From assembly GCA_023386315.1 (NCBI GenBank), contig JAEWJZ010000018.1, positions 186,001 to 250,000 on the forward strand: a DNA stretch of 64,000 bases, read 5' to 3'. Within the stretch, counting starts at the first letter, position 1. Each line of letters opens with the position of its first letter. The translations under genes and the position numbers were made by a program. Source of the DNA: Bacillota bacterium (GTDB lineage: Bacteria; Bacillota; Clostridia; Lachnospirales; Lachnospiraceae). Below the pieces are notes generated by a model. It was not told the origin of the DNA. It saw only the letters and a program-made list of their open reading frames with translations, and did not search any database. Shown here in pieces: positions 7,881 through 16,742 of this stretch.

Positions 7881-8381
7881 TCACCCCATATTTTTGTACT
7901 CATTCCATGATTTTTCAAACAATTGATTGCAACATACTTCTCTTAGCGAATATCTGAAACCTCTTAAAAAATTAATATTAATGCTGCCATCTTGTTTTTC
8001 GTAAATATAGCGCCAATATTCAAAAGCATTGGAAGCATTATTAAGTAATTCGTCAAACATATTTTCATTTTCAGAATTAAACCATTCTCGTATTCTTTCT
8101 TCAACAAACAACGCTGTTTCATGATCTTCTACTTTGAATTCATCCCATAACATTTTTAATTTATGACATTTTATTTCCTCAACTGTCCTACCATGAAAAA
8201 CTAAGAGCGATTTAATAAACACTTCACAGGTAAATGCAGGATTTACAATTCCTGATACTGTATGAGAGTGCATTCTGTATTCTATATTATTAGGCTCTAA
8301 TTCACAATATCTTGCACAGTCAAAAAACGCACACGCATGTTCAAACATGCGCCGAGAATCAAGTAAAACGTTTTTACTCAT
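7881..8381 (-). CDS. HEPN-like protein, possible defence or nucleic-acid-linked function
   Basis: 166 aa, predicted mostly helical with no signal peptide or membrane segment. FTCEVFIKSLLVFHG followed by KCHKLKMLWDEF, and later ASNAFEYWRYIYE, resembles the layout of HEPN-domain proteins of the abortive-infection type (a membrane-proximal-like helix, a K/H-x-L segment, then a WRY-YE helix). The typical HEPN R-x4-6-H catalytic motif is not obvious, so RNase activity is not supported. The start has GAGGG at good spacing. It stands alone in the accessory region. Family placement is by pattern memory and is tentative. Confidence 0.5.
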   Translation of the reverse strand: MSKNVLLDSRRMFEHACAFFDCARYCELEPNNIEYRMHSHTVSGIVNPAFTCEVFIKSLLVFHGRTVEEIKCHKLKMLWDEFKVEDHETALFVEERIREWFNSENENMFDELLNNASNAFEYWRYIYEKQDGSININFLRGFRYSLREVCCNQLFEKSWNEYKNMG

Positions 8382-8550
8382 AACACCCTCTAAGTTATCG
8401 ATTCATTTTTAAGGTTACAAACTCTAATTCGTTATATGCGTGGTACGGTGGCAAATGCACTCCCTACACTCCATGGTGAGTTGGTTTGTTGCCTTTATTA
8501 TCTATTACTTATAACGCTGTAGCATTTCTTAACATGATACTTTTCACATA

Positions 8551-9243
8551 TCAGACCGGCCTATTGTTATTAAATTCTAATAGTATTTTTTCCAATTCTA
8601 GTTGTTTGGCACTAATTTCAATTTTCCATTTATCTCCCCCGTAATACAAATACCTTTTAAAATTATAATCTTTATTATAATCAAAATAATCTTTATTTTG
8701 ATTGTAATTAGAAATTATTTGAAATGACTCATTAATACTTTTTACATTTTTTCTCTTCATAAAATCAATAACGATATTTGCGACTATAATACCGAATGTA
8801 TATGGTAATAATAACAAATAGAAAAGGCTTGATATATTTCCTTTTGAAAAACTTATATAATATGATATGTATTCTTTTGGTGCCCCCGTAAAAATTCGTT
8901 TACTTTTATTTATATCATTTATCGTATTATTCACGTGTTTTAATATTTCAGGTGTCATAATGTCTATTAAGAAAAATATAATAATACTACATAATGCTAT
9001 GATAATTGCCACTATTTTAAAACTTAGCGTTAATTGCTCCTGTTGATAAACAGGTATTCCAATAATTAATATTATATATAATAATATTGAAATTAAAATA
9101 GTAACTACGGTGAAAAGTGGTATTTTTTCAAATATAAATCCTGCAGCAACAATTAAATCAATTGTGGATTCATTTATAAAAAAAATACTATCCCAATTTT
9201 TCCCTTCCAAAAGTGAAGTTATCCTTGATAAAACTCCTGCCAT
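8551..9243 (-). CDS. orphan membrane protein of unknown function
   Basis: 230 aa from the ATG at 9243 (a TTG at 9252 would add three residues). Three hydrophobic segments stand out: FTVVTILISILLYIILIIGI, IVAIIIALCSIIIFFLI and the SSLFYLLLLPYTFGIIVANI region. A charged Asn/Tyr/Lys-rich C-terminal tail of about 65 residues follows. Very AT-rich with many ATA and AAT codons, unlike the housekeeping genes to the right, which suggests foreign origin. Decayed coding fragments lie just upstream on the same strand, so this may be the surviving end of a larger lost operon. No family recognised. Confidence 0.55.
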   Translation of the reverse strand: MAGVLSRITSLLEGKNWDSIFFINESTIDLIVAAGFIFEKIPLFTVVTILISILLYIILIIGIPVYQQEQLTLSFKIVAIIIALCSIIIFFLIDIMTPEILKHVNNTINDINKSKRIFTGAPKEYISYYISFSKGNISSLFYLLLLPYTFGIIVANIVIDFMKRKNVKSINESFQIISNYNQNKDYFDYNKDYNFKRYLYYGGDKWKIEISAKQLELEKILLEFNNNRPV

Positions 9244-9256
9244 TAAAAACAATCCG

Positions 9257-9735
9257 TCACCACCAACTTCTTGTTTTTATAACTTCAAGACCGTCTTTAG
9301 CTGCTTGAATTCCATCAATTTATTTTATTGTCTCACTTAAACTAAGCGCATTTTGTAATATTCCTTTGCATTTTCAATATCACTTTAAAATTCAAAAACC
9401 AAATTGACAAATTATTATAACGAGTGAATAACACCTTATTGTAACTTTATACTCAACGTCAGTTTTTTAGCTTCATCAAAGTATACATATGATTCAATAT
9501 CCTCCGTTTCTTTTTTTATCTTTCAATTTAACAAAAATCTCCTATATCAATTTGTATATGATGTGAATTGGTCAAAACGTATAGGTGTACCTAGATTCTT
9601 CAAAGCTACTTTTATTGATTTGCTCTTTAATAATTATATCATTCTTTACAATTAATTCTACACCCAATTCTATATTTTTCCAAAAAATTAGCTTTAACCA
9701 AAATATATCTACTTCCGCCAAAACGCACAAAATTC
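9257..9735 (-). pseudogene. decayed minus-strand coding fragments
   Basis: This gap holds several protein-like pieces broken by stops and frameshifts. At 9572-9735 FGGSRYILVKANFLEK continues, after a shift, into ELGVELIVKNDIIIKEQ and ends SFEESRYTYTF-stop. At 9436-9528 a frame ends ESYVYFDEAKKLTLSIKLQ-stop. At 9257-9315 a frame ends IQAAKDGLEVIKTRSWW-stop. The style recalls small cytosolic accessory or immunity-type proteins, but no family can be named. They may be one or more dead genes belonging with the membrane protein at 8551-9243. Confidence 0.35.
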
Positions 9736-9769
9736 CTTACCCCCCCCCTATCTAGGAAAGCAAGGAATT
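9731..9769 (-). terminator. possible weak terminator after rlmD, with a C9 tract in the loop
   Basis: AATTCCTT (9731-9738) pairs with AAGGAATT (9762-9769). The loop contains nine C in a row at 9740-9748. Only a short U-run follows on the minus strand. Confidence 0.35.
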
Positions 9770-9809
9770 CCACATCATTTATATTCTAACACACACCTAC
9801 ATTTTCACT

Positions 9810-11198
9810 TTAAAATCCCCGCAATCCTTGATTTTTCTTGTATTTCTGCTCCAGCAACACAACCGTTTCAACGTTCGCAGTAGAAGGAAACATGTCCACA
9901 CAGCACGCCTTAACCACCTCATACCCCCGCATCTGCAACACTTCCAAATCTCTCACCAGACTCGTTGGCTTACAAGACACATAAACCAGTCTGTCCACCC
10001 CAAAGTCAATAATCTTCCCCAGTGCCTTCGGATGAATCCCATCCCTTGGCGGATCCAGAATAATAAGATCCGGCTTATCTTCCAGTTCATCAATCACCTT
10101 CAAAACATCCCCCGCGATAAATTCGCAGTTATCCAGACCGTTTCTCCCAGCATTCTCTCTGGCTGCTTCCACTGCCTCCTTTACAATCTCCACACCCACC
10201 ACTTTTTTTGCAACAGGCGCAATAATCTGGGCAATGGTTCCAGTGCCGCTGTATAAGTCAAAAACTACCTTATCCTTTGTCTCTCCTACATACCCTCTTG
10301 TAGTTTCATACAACACTTCCGCCCCAAGAGAATTGGTCTGAAAGAAGGAAAATGGAGAAATCTTAAACTTCAGTCCAAGCAATTCCTCATAAAAATAATC
10401 CTGTCCGTATAAAATATCAGTCCGGTCACTTTTTACCACATCCGCCAGGCTGTCATTCAATGTATGAAGAATCCCCACAATTCTACCATTCAGCTTCAGA
10501 CTGAGCAACGCATCAGCAAATGGCTTTAAATCCAGCTCCTCCTGAGTCGTAGTAACAAGATCAACCAGAATCTCTCCTGTTTTCACAGCTCTGCGCACCA
10601 GAAGATGACGCAGATAACCCGTATGCTGCATCTTTTTATAAAATCCTGTCCCCAATGCTTTAAAATATTCCTTAGCCGCCTTTAATATATCGCAGAAATC
10701 AGAATCCACAATCTTACAATCCGTTGTTGTCACTACATCGTAAAAGCTTCCCCTTTTATGCATTCCCAGAGATAGCGGGCCATCCTTATATTCATCTCCA
10801 AAGGAAAACTCCATCTTATTGCGATACCCATCTTCTGCCGGGCTCGGTTTAATTCCTTCAAATATAAAATCTCCTGTAACCACACCATCTAACAGGGATT
10901 TCACCTGCTGTTCCTTAATCTTTAATTGTTCTTCGTAAGGGATGGTCTGATAGGTGCAGCCCCCGCAGATTCCAAAATGTGGGCATGGATCTTGTGCATA
11001 TTCCAGAGGAGAGTTCTCTAAAACTTCGATAATCCTTCCCTCACATTTCCCCCCTCTTTTTTTGTTTATCATAACTCTCACTTTTTGTCCGGGAAGTGCA
11101 TGCTTTACAGCAATCCTTCCTTCCGAAAGCTCTATCACTCCTTTGTCAGGAAAATCAAACCGTCCGATTGTTCCTTCGTATATCTCACCCTTTTTCAC
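9810..11198 (-). CDS. rlmD: 23S rRNA (uracil-C5)-methyltransferase, RlmD/RumA family
   Basis: 462 aa. Order: TRAM RNA-binding domain (1-60), iron-sulfur cysteines in CPHFGICGGC (about 72-81), then a class I methyltransferase with FDLYSGTGTIAQI, LDPPRDG and the catalytic YVSCKPTSLVRDL loop. It methylates uridine in 23S rRNA with SAM; the family also includes tRNA and other rRNA uridine methylases (TrmA, RlmCD), so the exact target is uncertain. Translation begins at GTG 11198 behind AAAGGAG. It begins the stretch of conserved chromosomal genes after the accessory region. Confidence 0.9.
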   Translation of the reverse strand: MKKGEIYEGTIGRFDFPDKGVIELSEGRIAVKHALPGQKVRVMINKKRGGKCEGRIIEVLENSPLEYAQDPCPHFGICGGCTYQTIPYEEQLKIKEQQVKSLLDGVVTGDFIFEGIKPSPAEDGYRNKMEFSFGDEYKDGPLSLGMHKRGSFYDVVTTTDCKIVDSDFCDILKAAKEYFKALGTGFYKKMQHTGYLRHLLVRRAVKTGEILVDLVTTTQEELDLKPFADALLSLKLNGRIVGILHTLNDSLADVVKSDRTDILYGQDYFYEELLGLKFKISPFSFFQTNSLGAEVLYETTRGYVGETKDKVVFDLYSGTGTIAQIIAPVAKKVVGVEIVKEAVEAARENAGRNGLDNCEFIAGDVLKVIDELEDKPDLIILDPPRDGIHPKALGKIIDFGVDRLVYVSCKPTSLVRDLEVLQMRGYEVVKACCVDMFPSTANVETVVLLEQKYKKNQGLRGF

Positions 11199-11247
11199 TG
11201 TTGCTGACTCCTTTTATTCTCTTAATTTTTCTATTCTGTTACGTAAA

Positions 11248-11278
11248 AGAGCGTGTCTCACTTTCTGAGGCACGCTCT
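11248..11278. terminator. hairpin terminator between the small membrane protein gene and rlmD
   Basis: AGAGCGTG-TCTCA, loop CTTTC, TGAGG-CACGCTCT. T-rich tracts follow on both strands, strongest on the minus strand (TTTT), so it can end transcription of the gene at 11296-11589. Confidence 0.65.
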
Positions 11279-11295
11279 CCTTTTAATGCCAGATT

Positions 11296-11589
11296 TTAGT
11301 CTTCGGAACTAGCTTCCGACTTTTCATCCTCAAAGAAATCGTCGTCGAAATCATCATCAAAATCGTCTTCAAAATCTTCCAGATAATCTGGAGTAAAGAA
11401 ACGATATACGGTATAGGCAATTCCCGCTACTGCAGCCACTGCGCCAATGATCGCGAGTATCCAGAGGATACAGTTTTTCTTTTTCTCTTCCTGTTCTCTT
11501 TTATGAAGCAATTCATTCACTCTGCTTGAGTTCATAAGATCTTCCAGTTTGCTCATAGCTTCTTTGCTCATTGCATCTAATCTGTTCAT
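11296..11589 (-). CDS. small membrane protein with acidic tail, unknown function
   Basis: 97 aa. A charged N-terminal half (LHKREQEEKKKN) is followed by one membrane helix (CILWILAIIGAVAAVAGIAYTVYRFF, about 40-65) and a very acidic tail with DDFDDDFDDDFFEDE. Clear GGAGA ribosome site. Many Lachnospiraceae carry small proteins of this build; I know no function. It has its own promoter region upstream with a TATAAT box near 11671-11676 and ends in a strong hairpin, so it looks monocistronic. Confidence 0.6.
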   Translation of the reverse strand: MNRLDAMSKEAMSKLEDLMNSSRVNELLHKREQEEKKKNCILWILAIIGAVAAVAGIAYTVYRFFTPDYLEDFEDDFDDDFDDDFFEDEKSEASSED

Positions 11590-11735
11590 GTCTCCACGTC
11601 CTTTCTGAGAGCCCTGCTTTCATTCATATCCTGTACGGCACAGATTTTTCTCTTTGCCTGTAGCAGTTATTATACCATTATATTGGCTTTTTTACTATCA
11701 TTTTTAGATTTTTTTAAAATTTTATGCATATTCAA

Positions 11736-14024
11736 TTATTCTCTCACAAGCTTTAATTTAGCAAAGGAGGCAAACATTTTTTTCACACCTGCCTGGTCAA
11801 AATGAACGGTTACCTCAAAATCTCTTCCGCCATCCTTGATTTCCTTAACCTCACCAATTCCGAATTTGATGTGGCTGACTCTGTCTCCTTCTTTATAACC
11901 AAGAGAAAGCGGCTTTTCCACTGTAAACGCTTTTCCAAAGCCAGGAGTTGATACAGGTTTTGATGTCTTTGACGCATATGCGTTGCTGCCTGGTCCAAAG
12001 CTGCTGACAGCTGATGCCCGCCCTGCTGTCCCGCTCTTTCCCCATGGGAGACCGCTGTCATCAAAATCAGATTGTGCTCTGGATGAAAGCCTCTGCTCCA
12101 GCCTGCTGGAGTCTAACAGTTCACCTGGTATTTCTTCCACAAAGCGGCTGACCTTTGAATATCTGGTTTCACCGTTCACCATACGCTGTCTGGCCGCAGT
12201 CATCATAAGGAACTTCTGAGCCCTGGTAATACCAACGTAGCAAAGTCTCCGTTCTTCTTCCACATCCTCTTTATTATCCGAAGAAATAGACATCATGCTG
12301 GGAAATAAGCCATCCTCCATACCGCTTAAATAAACTCTCGGAAACTCAAGTCCCTTGGCACTGTGAAGTGTCATCAGCGTTACACGGTTTTCTGATTCAT
12401 CCATTCGGTCTACATCGGCAACAAGGGCAACTTCCTCCAGGAACTCGCTTAATTCCGGATGTTCATGCTCACCCTCAAAGCTGATTGCTTTATTAATCAA
12501 TTCTTCTATATTTTCAAGACGTGTCTGATATTCGATCTCTCCCTCTGCTTCCAGTTCCTTCTGGTAGCCGGTTTCGTCAAGAATATCTTCGATCAGTTCA
12601 TGAATGCTGTAGGTCTCTTCTGTCAGCCGGTCTCTGAAATCCTCTATCTTTTCCGTAAATCCCAGAACCTTATCCGCTGTTTTTCCCAGTCCCGGAACGG
12701 CTTTCGCCCTGCAGAATGCATCGTATATACCCATTTCACGTTCGGAAGCGAATGCCTGGACCTTTCCGATACTGGTCGCCCCGATACCCCTTTTGGGAAC
12801 ATTGATTACTCTTAAGACAGATAAATCATCTCTTCCATTTGCGATTGTTTTTAAATATGCCAAAATGTCCTTGATTTCTTTTCTCTGGTAGAAGTTTACG
12901 CCGCCCACCATACGGTAGGGAACATTATGCTGCAGACATTTTTCCTCGATCAGACGGGACTGGGCATTGGTCCGGTAAAGTACCGCACAATCCTGATAGT
13001 CAGACGCGCTGTTTAATATGTCACGGACAATCGCATCTGCCTCTTCTGTAGCATTTTCAAACTGCTTAAACTGAACCAGAGGCCCTTCTTCATTGGACGT
13101 CCATAAGGTTTTATCCTTTCGGCCTCTGTTATGGCGAATCACCTCATTGGCAGCATGCAATATATTCTGACTGGAACGGTAATTCTCTTCCAGCTTAATC
13201 ACCCTTGCACCGGGATAAGATTTTTCAAAATTTAATATGTTCTCTATATTAGCACCGCGGAACTTATAGATGGACTGGTCGTCATCGCCTACTACACAAA
13301 GGTTCTTATATTTTCCCGCAAGCAGACTGATTAACCGGAACTGTGCCGTATTGGTATCCTGATACTCATCCACCATGATGTAGCGAAAACGTTCCTGATA
13401 GTAGTTTAAGACCTCAGAATTATTCTGAAACAATTCTACCGTCTTCATAATCAGATCATCAAAATCCAGCGCATTGTTCTTCTTTAACTGACTCTGGTAC
13501 TCTTTGTAAACAGAGGCCGCTTTCTTTTGCCGGAAATCGCCGGATGCATTGAGTTCAAACTCCGCCGCACTTACCAGCTCATTCTTGGCTGTGGAAATAA
13601 GTCCAAGCATTGCCCGGTCTTTATAAACCTTTGGATCTAAGTCCAGTTTTTTTAAGACATGCCGCATCAGAGTCTTCTGGTCATCCGTATCGTATATGGT
13701 AAAATTAGTAGTAAACCCAAGGCTTTCAATATGTCTTCTTAATATGCGCACACAGGAAGAATGAAATGTGGAAACCCAGATGCTGTCTGCCCCAAATCCA
13801 ACCAGACGATCCACACGCTCTCTCATTTCTCCAGCCGCCTTATTGGTGAATGTTATGGCCAGTATGTTCCAGGGGTTGACACCCTTTTCTTCTATTAAAT
13901 ATGCAATCCGGTGCGTAAGAACCCTGGTTTTTCCAGAGCCCGCTCCTGCCAGCACAAGAAGCGGTCCCTCAGTTTGAAGTACCGCCTCTTTCTGCATAGA
14001 ATTTAATGTATCATAAATACTCAT
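11736..14024 (-). CDS. pcrA: ATP-dependent DNA helicase PcrA (UvrD/Rep family)
   Basis: 762 aa, the expected size for the Gram-positive SF1A 3'-5' helicase used in repair and plasmid replication. Motif Ia/Q region EAVLQTEGPLLVLAGAGSGK holds the Walker A, MVDEYQDTN is Walker B, VVGDDDQSIYKFRGA is motif III, LEENYRSSQNIL is motif IV, VTLMTLHSAKGLEF is motif V and EERRLCYVGITRA is motif VI. The C-terminus YKEGDRVSHIKFGIGEVKEI is the PcrA RNA-polymerase-interacting Tudor-like domain. It follows the patatin gene by 23 nt and may share its transcript. Confidence 0.96.
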   Translation of the reverse strand: MSIYDTLNSMQKEAVLQTEGPLLVLAGAGSGKTRVLTHRIAYLIEEKGVNPWNILAITFTNKAAGEMRERVDRLVGFGADSIWVSTFHSSCVRILRRHIESLGFTTNFTIYDTDDQKTLMRHVLKKLDLDPKVYKDRAMLGLISTAKNELVSAAEFELNASGDFRQKKAASVYKEYQSQLKKNNALDFDDLIMKTVELFQNNSEVLNYYQERFRYIMVDEYQDTNTAQFRLISLLAGKYKNLCVVGDDDQSIYKFRGANIENILNFEKSYPGARVIKLEENYRSSQNILHAANEVIRHNRGRKDKTLWTSNEEGPLVQFKQFENATEEADAIVRDILNSASDYQDCAVLYRTNAQSRLIEEKCLQHNVPYRMVGGVNFYQRKEIKDILAYLKTIANGRDDLSVLRVINVPKRGIGATSIGKVQAFASEREMGIYDAFCRAKAVPGLGKTADKVLGFTEKIEDFRDRLTEETYSIHELIEDILDETGYQKELEAEGEIEYQTRLENIEELINKAISFEGEHEHPELSEFLEEVALVADVDRMDESENRVTLMTLHSAKGLEFPRVYLSGMEDGLFPSMMSISSDNKEDVEEERRLCYVGITRAQKFLMMTAARQRMVNGETRYSKVSRFVEEIPGELLDSSRLEQRLSSRAQSDFDDSGLPWGKSGTAGRASAVSSFGPGSNAYASKTSKPVSTPGFGKAFTVEKPLSLGYKEGDRVSHIKFGIGEVKEIKDGGRDFEVTVHFDQAGVKKMFASFAKLKLVRE

Positions 14025-14047
14025 AAATTGTACGCTTTTTCCTTTCC

Positions 14048-14902
14048 TTACAATCCTAGGTAGGCTTTCAGAGAATCCATATGTACCAGTGCCAGCCGTC
14101 TTCCCTCCTGATACAGCGCCTCCAGTTTCCTTTTGTCCTGTTCCGTTCTTTGAACCGTCACATGATGATCCGGACGGATCACATAGATTCTTCCCTCTTT
14201 TTCCAGACGGTCAATCTCTTCCTGCATTCGGTTATATCTCTCCGGAACGTCCTCCAGAGCCTTTAAAAATCTGGGAAGCGGTTCGAAATATCGCTCATAC
14301 CCTTTTTTCGTCCATTTATCAAGGGGAGGTTTCCGGTATCCCGGTTCTCTGGTGAGAACCAGTACAATCTTTTCATATCCCAGATCAATGGCTCTCTGAT
14401 AAGCCACCGGCATGGAACAGCCTCCATCTAAATATTTCTTTCCTCCAACCGTAATCATTCTGGAAAGTATGGGAATGCTGCTGGAGGCTTTCACCGCATC
14501 AATAAAATTTTCACATGTACTTTTTTCAAAATATTCCGGCTTTCCCGTCTTACAGCGAGTTGCTACTACCTCAAAAATCTGTTCTGACTGATAAAATGTG
14601 TCATAATCAAAGGGGACTAATGTATTGCTTAATTCCCCGAACAGGAAGTCAAAGTTAAAGATTGAACGTTTTTCCACAAGATTTCGGAAACTTAAAAAAC
14701 GTTTGTCATTGACATAATCCAGATCCACTTTTATGGTTCTGCCAATCTGCTTGCTGACATAACTCATACCTGACATGGAACCGGCTGAAACTCCGTTAAC
14801 ATAGGACATTTCAATCTCCTGTTCCATGAACACATCCAAAACTCCTGCAGTAAATACTCCCCGCAGGGATCCCCCCTCTAAAACTAACGCTCCTTCTGTC
14901 AT
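14048..14902 (-). CDS. patatin-like phospholipase
   Basis: 284 aa. The oxyanion loop GGSLRGVFTAG and nucleophile GVSAGSMSG lie near the N-terminus and DGG (in KKYLDGGCSMP) supplies the catalytic Asp, giving the Ser-Asp dyad of patatins. No signal peptide, so it is cytosolic or peripheral. Closest in type to the YjjU/RssA-like bacterial patatins; lipid substrate unknown. GAGGTGA precedes the ATG. It sits 64 nt after the ABC exporter gene and 23 nt before pcrA. Confidence 0.88.
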   Translation of the reverse strand: MTEGALVLEGGSLRGVFTAGVLDVFMEQEIEMSYVNGVSAGSMSGMSYVSKQIGRTIKVDLDYVNDKRFLSFRNLVEKRSIFNFDFLFGELSNTLVPFDYDTFYQSEQIFEVVATRCKTGKPEYFEKSTCENFIDAVKASSSIPILSRMITVGGKKYLDGGCSMPVAYQRAIDLGYEKIVLVLTREPGYRKPPLDKWTKKGYERYFEPLPRFLKALEDVPERYNRMQEEIDRLEKEGRIYVIRPDHHVTVQRTEQDKRKLEALYQEGRRLALVHMDSLKAYLGL

Positions 14903-14966
14903 CTTAAATCACCTCGACTTCTATTCTATTTCATTTATCCGGTCTGGTCAATCCTTTTTGATGTCG

Positions 14967-16742
14967 TCAGGCGAACTGGCTTTGGTATAATTGATAATAG
15001 GCACCTTCCAGTTTCATTAAGTCATCATGATTTCCCGCTTCCCGGATCGTTCCCTGATCGATGACAAAGATACGGTCTGCCTTACGGATGGTGGAAAGCC
15101 TGTGCGCAATAATAAAGGAAGTTCTTTCCTTTAGCAGGGCTTCAATTCCCTTTTGAACAAGCAGCTCCGTATGGGTATCAATGCTTGAGGTCGCCTCGTC
15201 AAGGATCAGAATGCCGGGCTTTGATACCATGGTTCTTGCAAATGCCAGAAGCTGTCTCTGACCTATGGAAAGGCCGGCTCCTCTTTCGCTGATTTCCGTA
15301 TCATACCCCTTCTCAAGCTTCATAATAAACTCATGGGCATTCACTGCTTTGGCAGCCTCTTCAATTTCCTCATCCGTTGCATTTAAACGCCCGTAACGAA
15401 TGTTATCCCGAATGGTTCCGGAAAAAAGAAAATTATCCTGGGTCATGATGCCCATCTGGCTTCTTAAGCTCTTTAAGGTTACACTTCTGATCTCCTGATC
15501 ATCAATATAGATCCTGCCTCCGGTGACTTCATAAAAACGGCTGATCAGATTTACGATGGTTGTTTTCCCTGCCCCTGTCGGTCCCACCAAAGCGATAGTC
15601 TCCCCGGGTTTTACGGAAAAGCTTACGTGATCCAGAATCAGGCGGTCCGGCTCATCTCCATATGCAAAGGAAACTTCCTCAAACTTCACCTCTCCCTTTA
15701 ATGCCTTTAATTCTGCTGCACCCTCTTCATCCTTAATCTCTACCTCTGTATCTATGATATCAAAGATTCGTTCTGCAGCTGAGATATTGGTGGTCAGCTT
15801 ATTATAAAAATTAGCGAGATTACGTATCGGGCTCCAGAACATGGCAATGTATGTGGAAAATGCAAGAAACGTACCAATTCCGATCTGTTCCACACCCACC
15901 ACCTTAATTCCGATAAAATAAAGCAAAAATCCGCCCATTCCCCATGTTATTTCTACAAGAGGACCAAATGCATCTGCAACCACTACCGCATCAATGAAGG
16001 AACGGTAATGCTGGTCAACCAGATCGTGAAACACCTCTTTCGTCTCATTCTCGGCAGCATAGCTTTGAATAATCCTGATTCCTGATAAGTCTTCATGAAC
16101 ATAGGCATTTAAATTAGATGTTTTCTTTCTGTATACCCGCCATCTTTTATGTACGTTCGTCTCAATAAAAAACATTCCAACTGCCAGAATCGGAAGCGTC
16201 AGCAAAGCTGCCATTGCCAATTGATAGTTTTTGATCAGCATGATGCTGAGAACACAGATGACAGTAATAAAATCCGGAATCAGCTGCGTGACACTATCTG
16301 ATAATACATCTTTTAAGGAATTCACATCACCAATAATTCTTGCAAGTACCTTTCCCGTAGGGCGGCTGTCAAAAAAGCCAAAACCCAGAGACTGGATATG
16401 CTGATATAGTTCCTCTCTGATGTTTAAAAGCACCCGGTTTGAAACTTCCGCCATGATGCGCATTCGGAACTTCGTACCCACTAAAAACAACAGAAATAAT
16501 ACCATTGCCCCAAGTCCCACATAAAGAAGTCCTTTTATATCTTTTTGTGCCACACAGACATTTACCGCATACTCCATTAAAAGGGGCGCAAGCATGCTGA
16601 TGGTAATGGTGCCTGCCATGATAAACAGCACAAGCACAATTTTCTTTTTAAAAGCAAGCAGATAACGAAACAGACGGATTATGGTATCTTTTTTCAATAC
16701 CTCTTTCTGTTCCTCATCCATTCTGCTGGAATTTACTGACAT
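14967..16742 (-). CDS. heterodimeric ABC exporter, subunit with catalytic Walker B (BmrD-like)
   Basis: 591 aa, one transmembrane domain (six helices) plus one ATPase domain. Walker A is GPTGAGKTT, Walker B ILILDEATSSID has the catalytic Glu, and the H-loop is IIAHRLST. The signature is LSIGQRQ, not LSGGQ. A changed signature in this subunit and a changed Walker B in the partner at 16733 together make one consensus and one degenerate ATP site, the hallmark of BmrCD/LmrCD/TM287-288 drug exporters. The start overlaps the partner's stop by 10 nt. Substrate is probably a drug or lipid; not readable from sequence. Confidence 0.9.
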   Translation of the reverse strand: MSVNSSRMDEEQKEVLKKDTIIRLFRYLLAFKKKIVLVLFIMAGTITISMLAPLLMEYAVNVCVAQKDIKGLLYVGLGAMVLFLLFLVGTKFRMRIMAEVSNRVLLNIREELYQHIQSLGFGFFDSRPTGKVLARIIGDVNSLKDVLSDSVTQLIPDFITVICVLSIMLIKNYQLAMAALLTLPILAVGMFFIETNVHKRWRVYRKKTSNLNAYVHEDLSGIRIIQSYAAENETKEVFHDLVDQHYRSFIDAVVVADAFGPLVEITWGMGGFLLYFIGIKVVGVEQIGIGTFLAFSTYIAMFWSPIRNLANFYNKLTTNISAAERIFDIIDTEVEIKDEEGAAELKALKGEVKFEEVSFAYGDEPDRLILDHVSFSVKPGETIALVGPTGAGKTTIVNLISRFYEVTGGRIYIDDQEIRSVTLKSLRSQMGIMTQDNFLFSGTIRDNIRYGRLNATDEEIEEAAKAVNAHEFIMKLEKGYDTEISERGAGLSIGQRQLLAFARTMVSKPGILILDEATSSIDTHTELLVQKGIEALLKERTSFIIAHRLSTIRKADRIFVIDQGTIREAGNHDDLMKLEGAYYQLYQSQFA

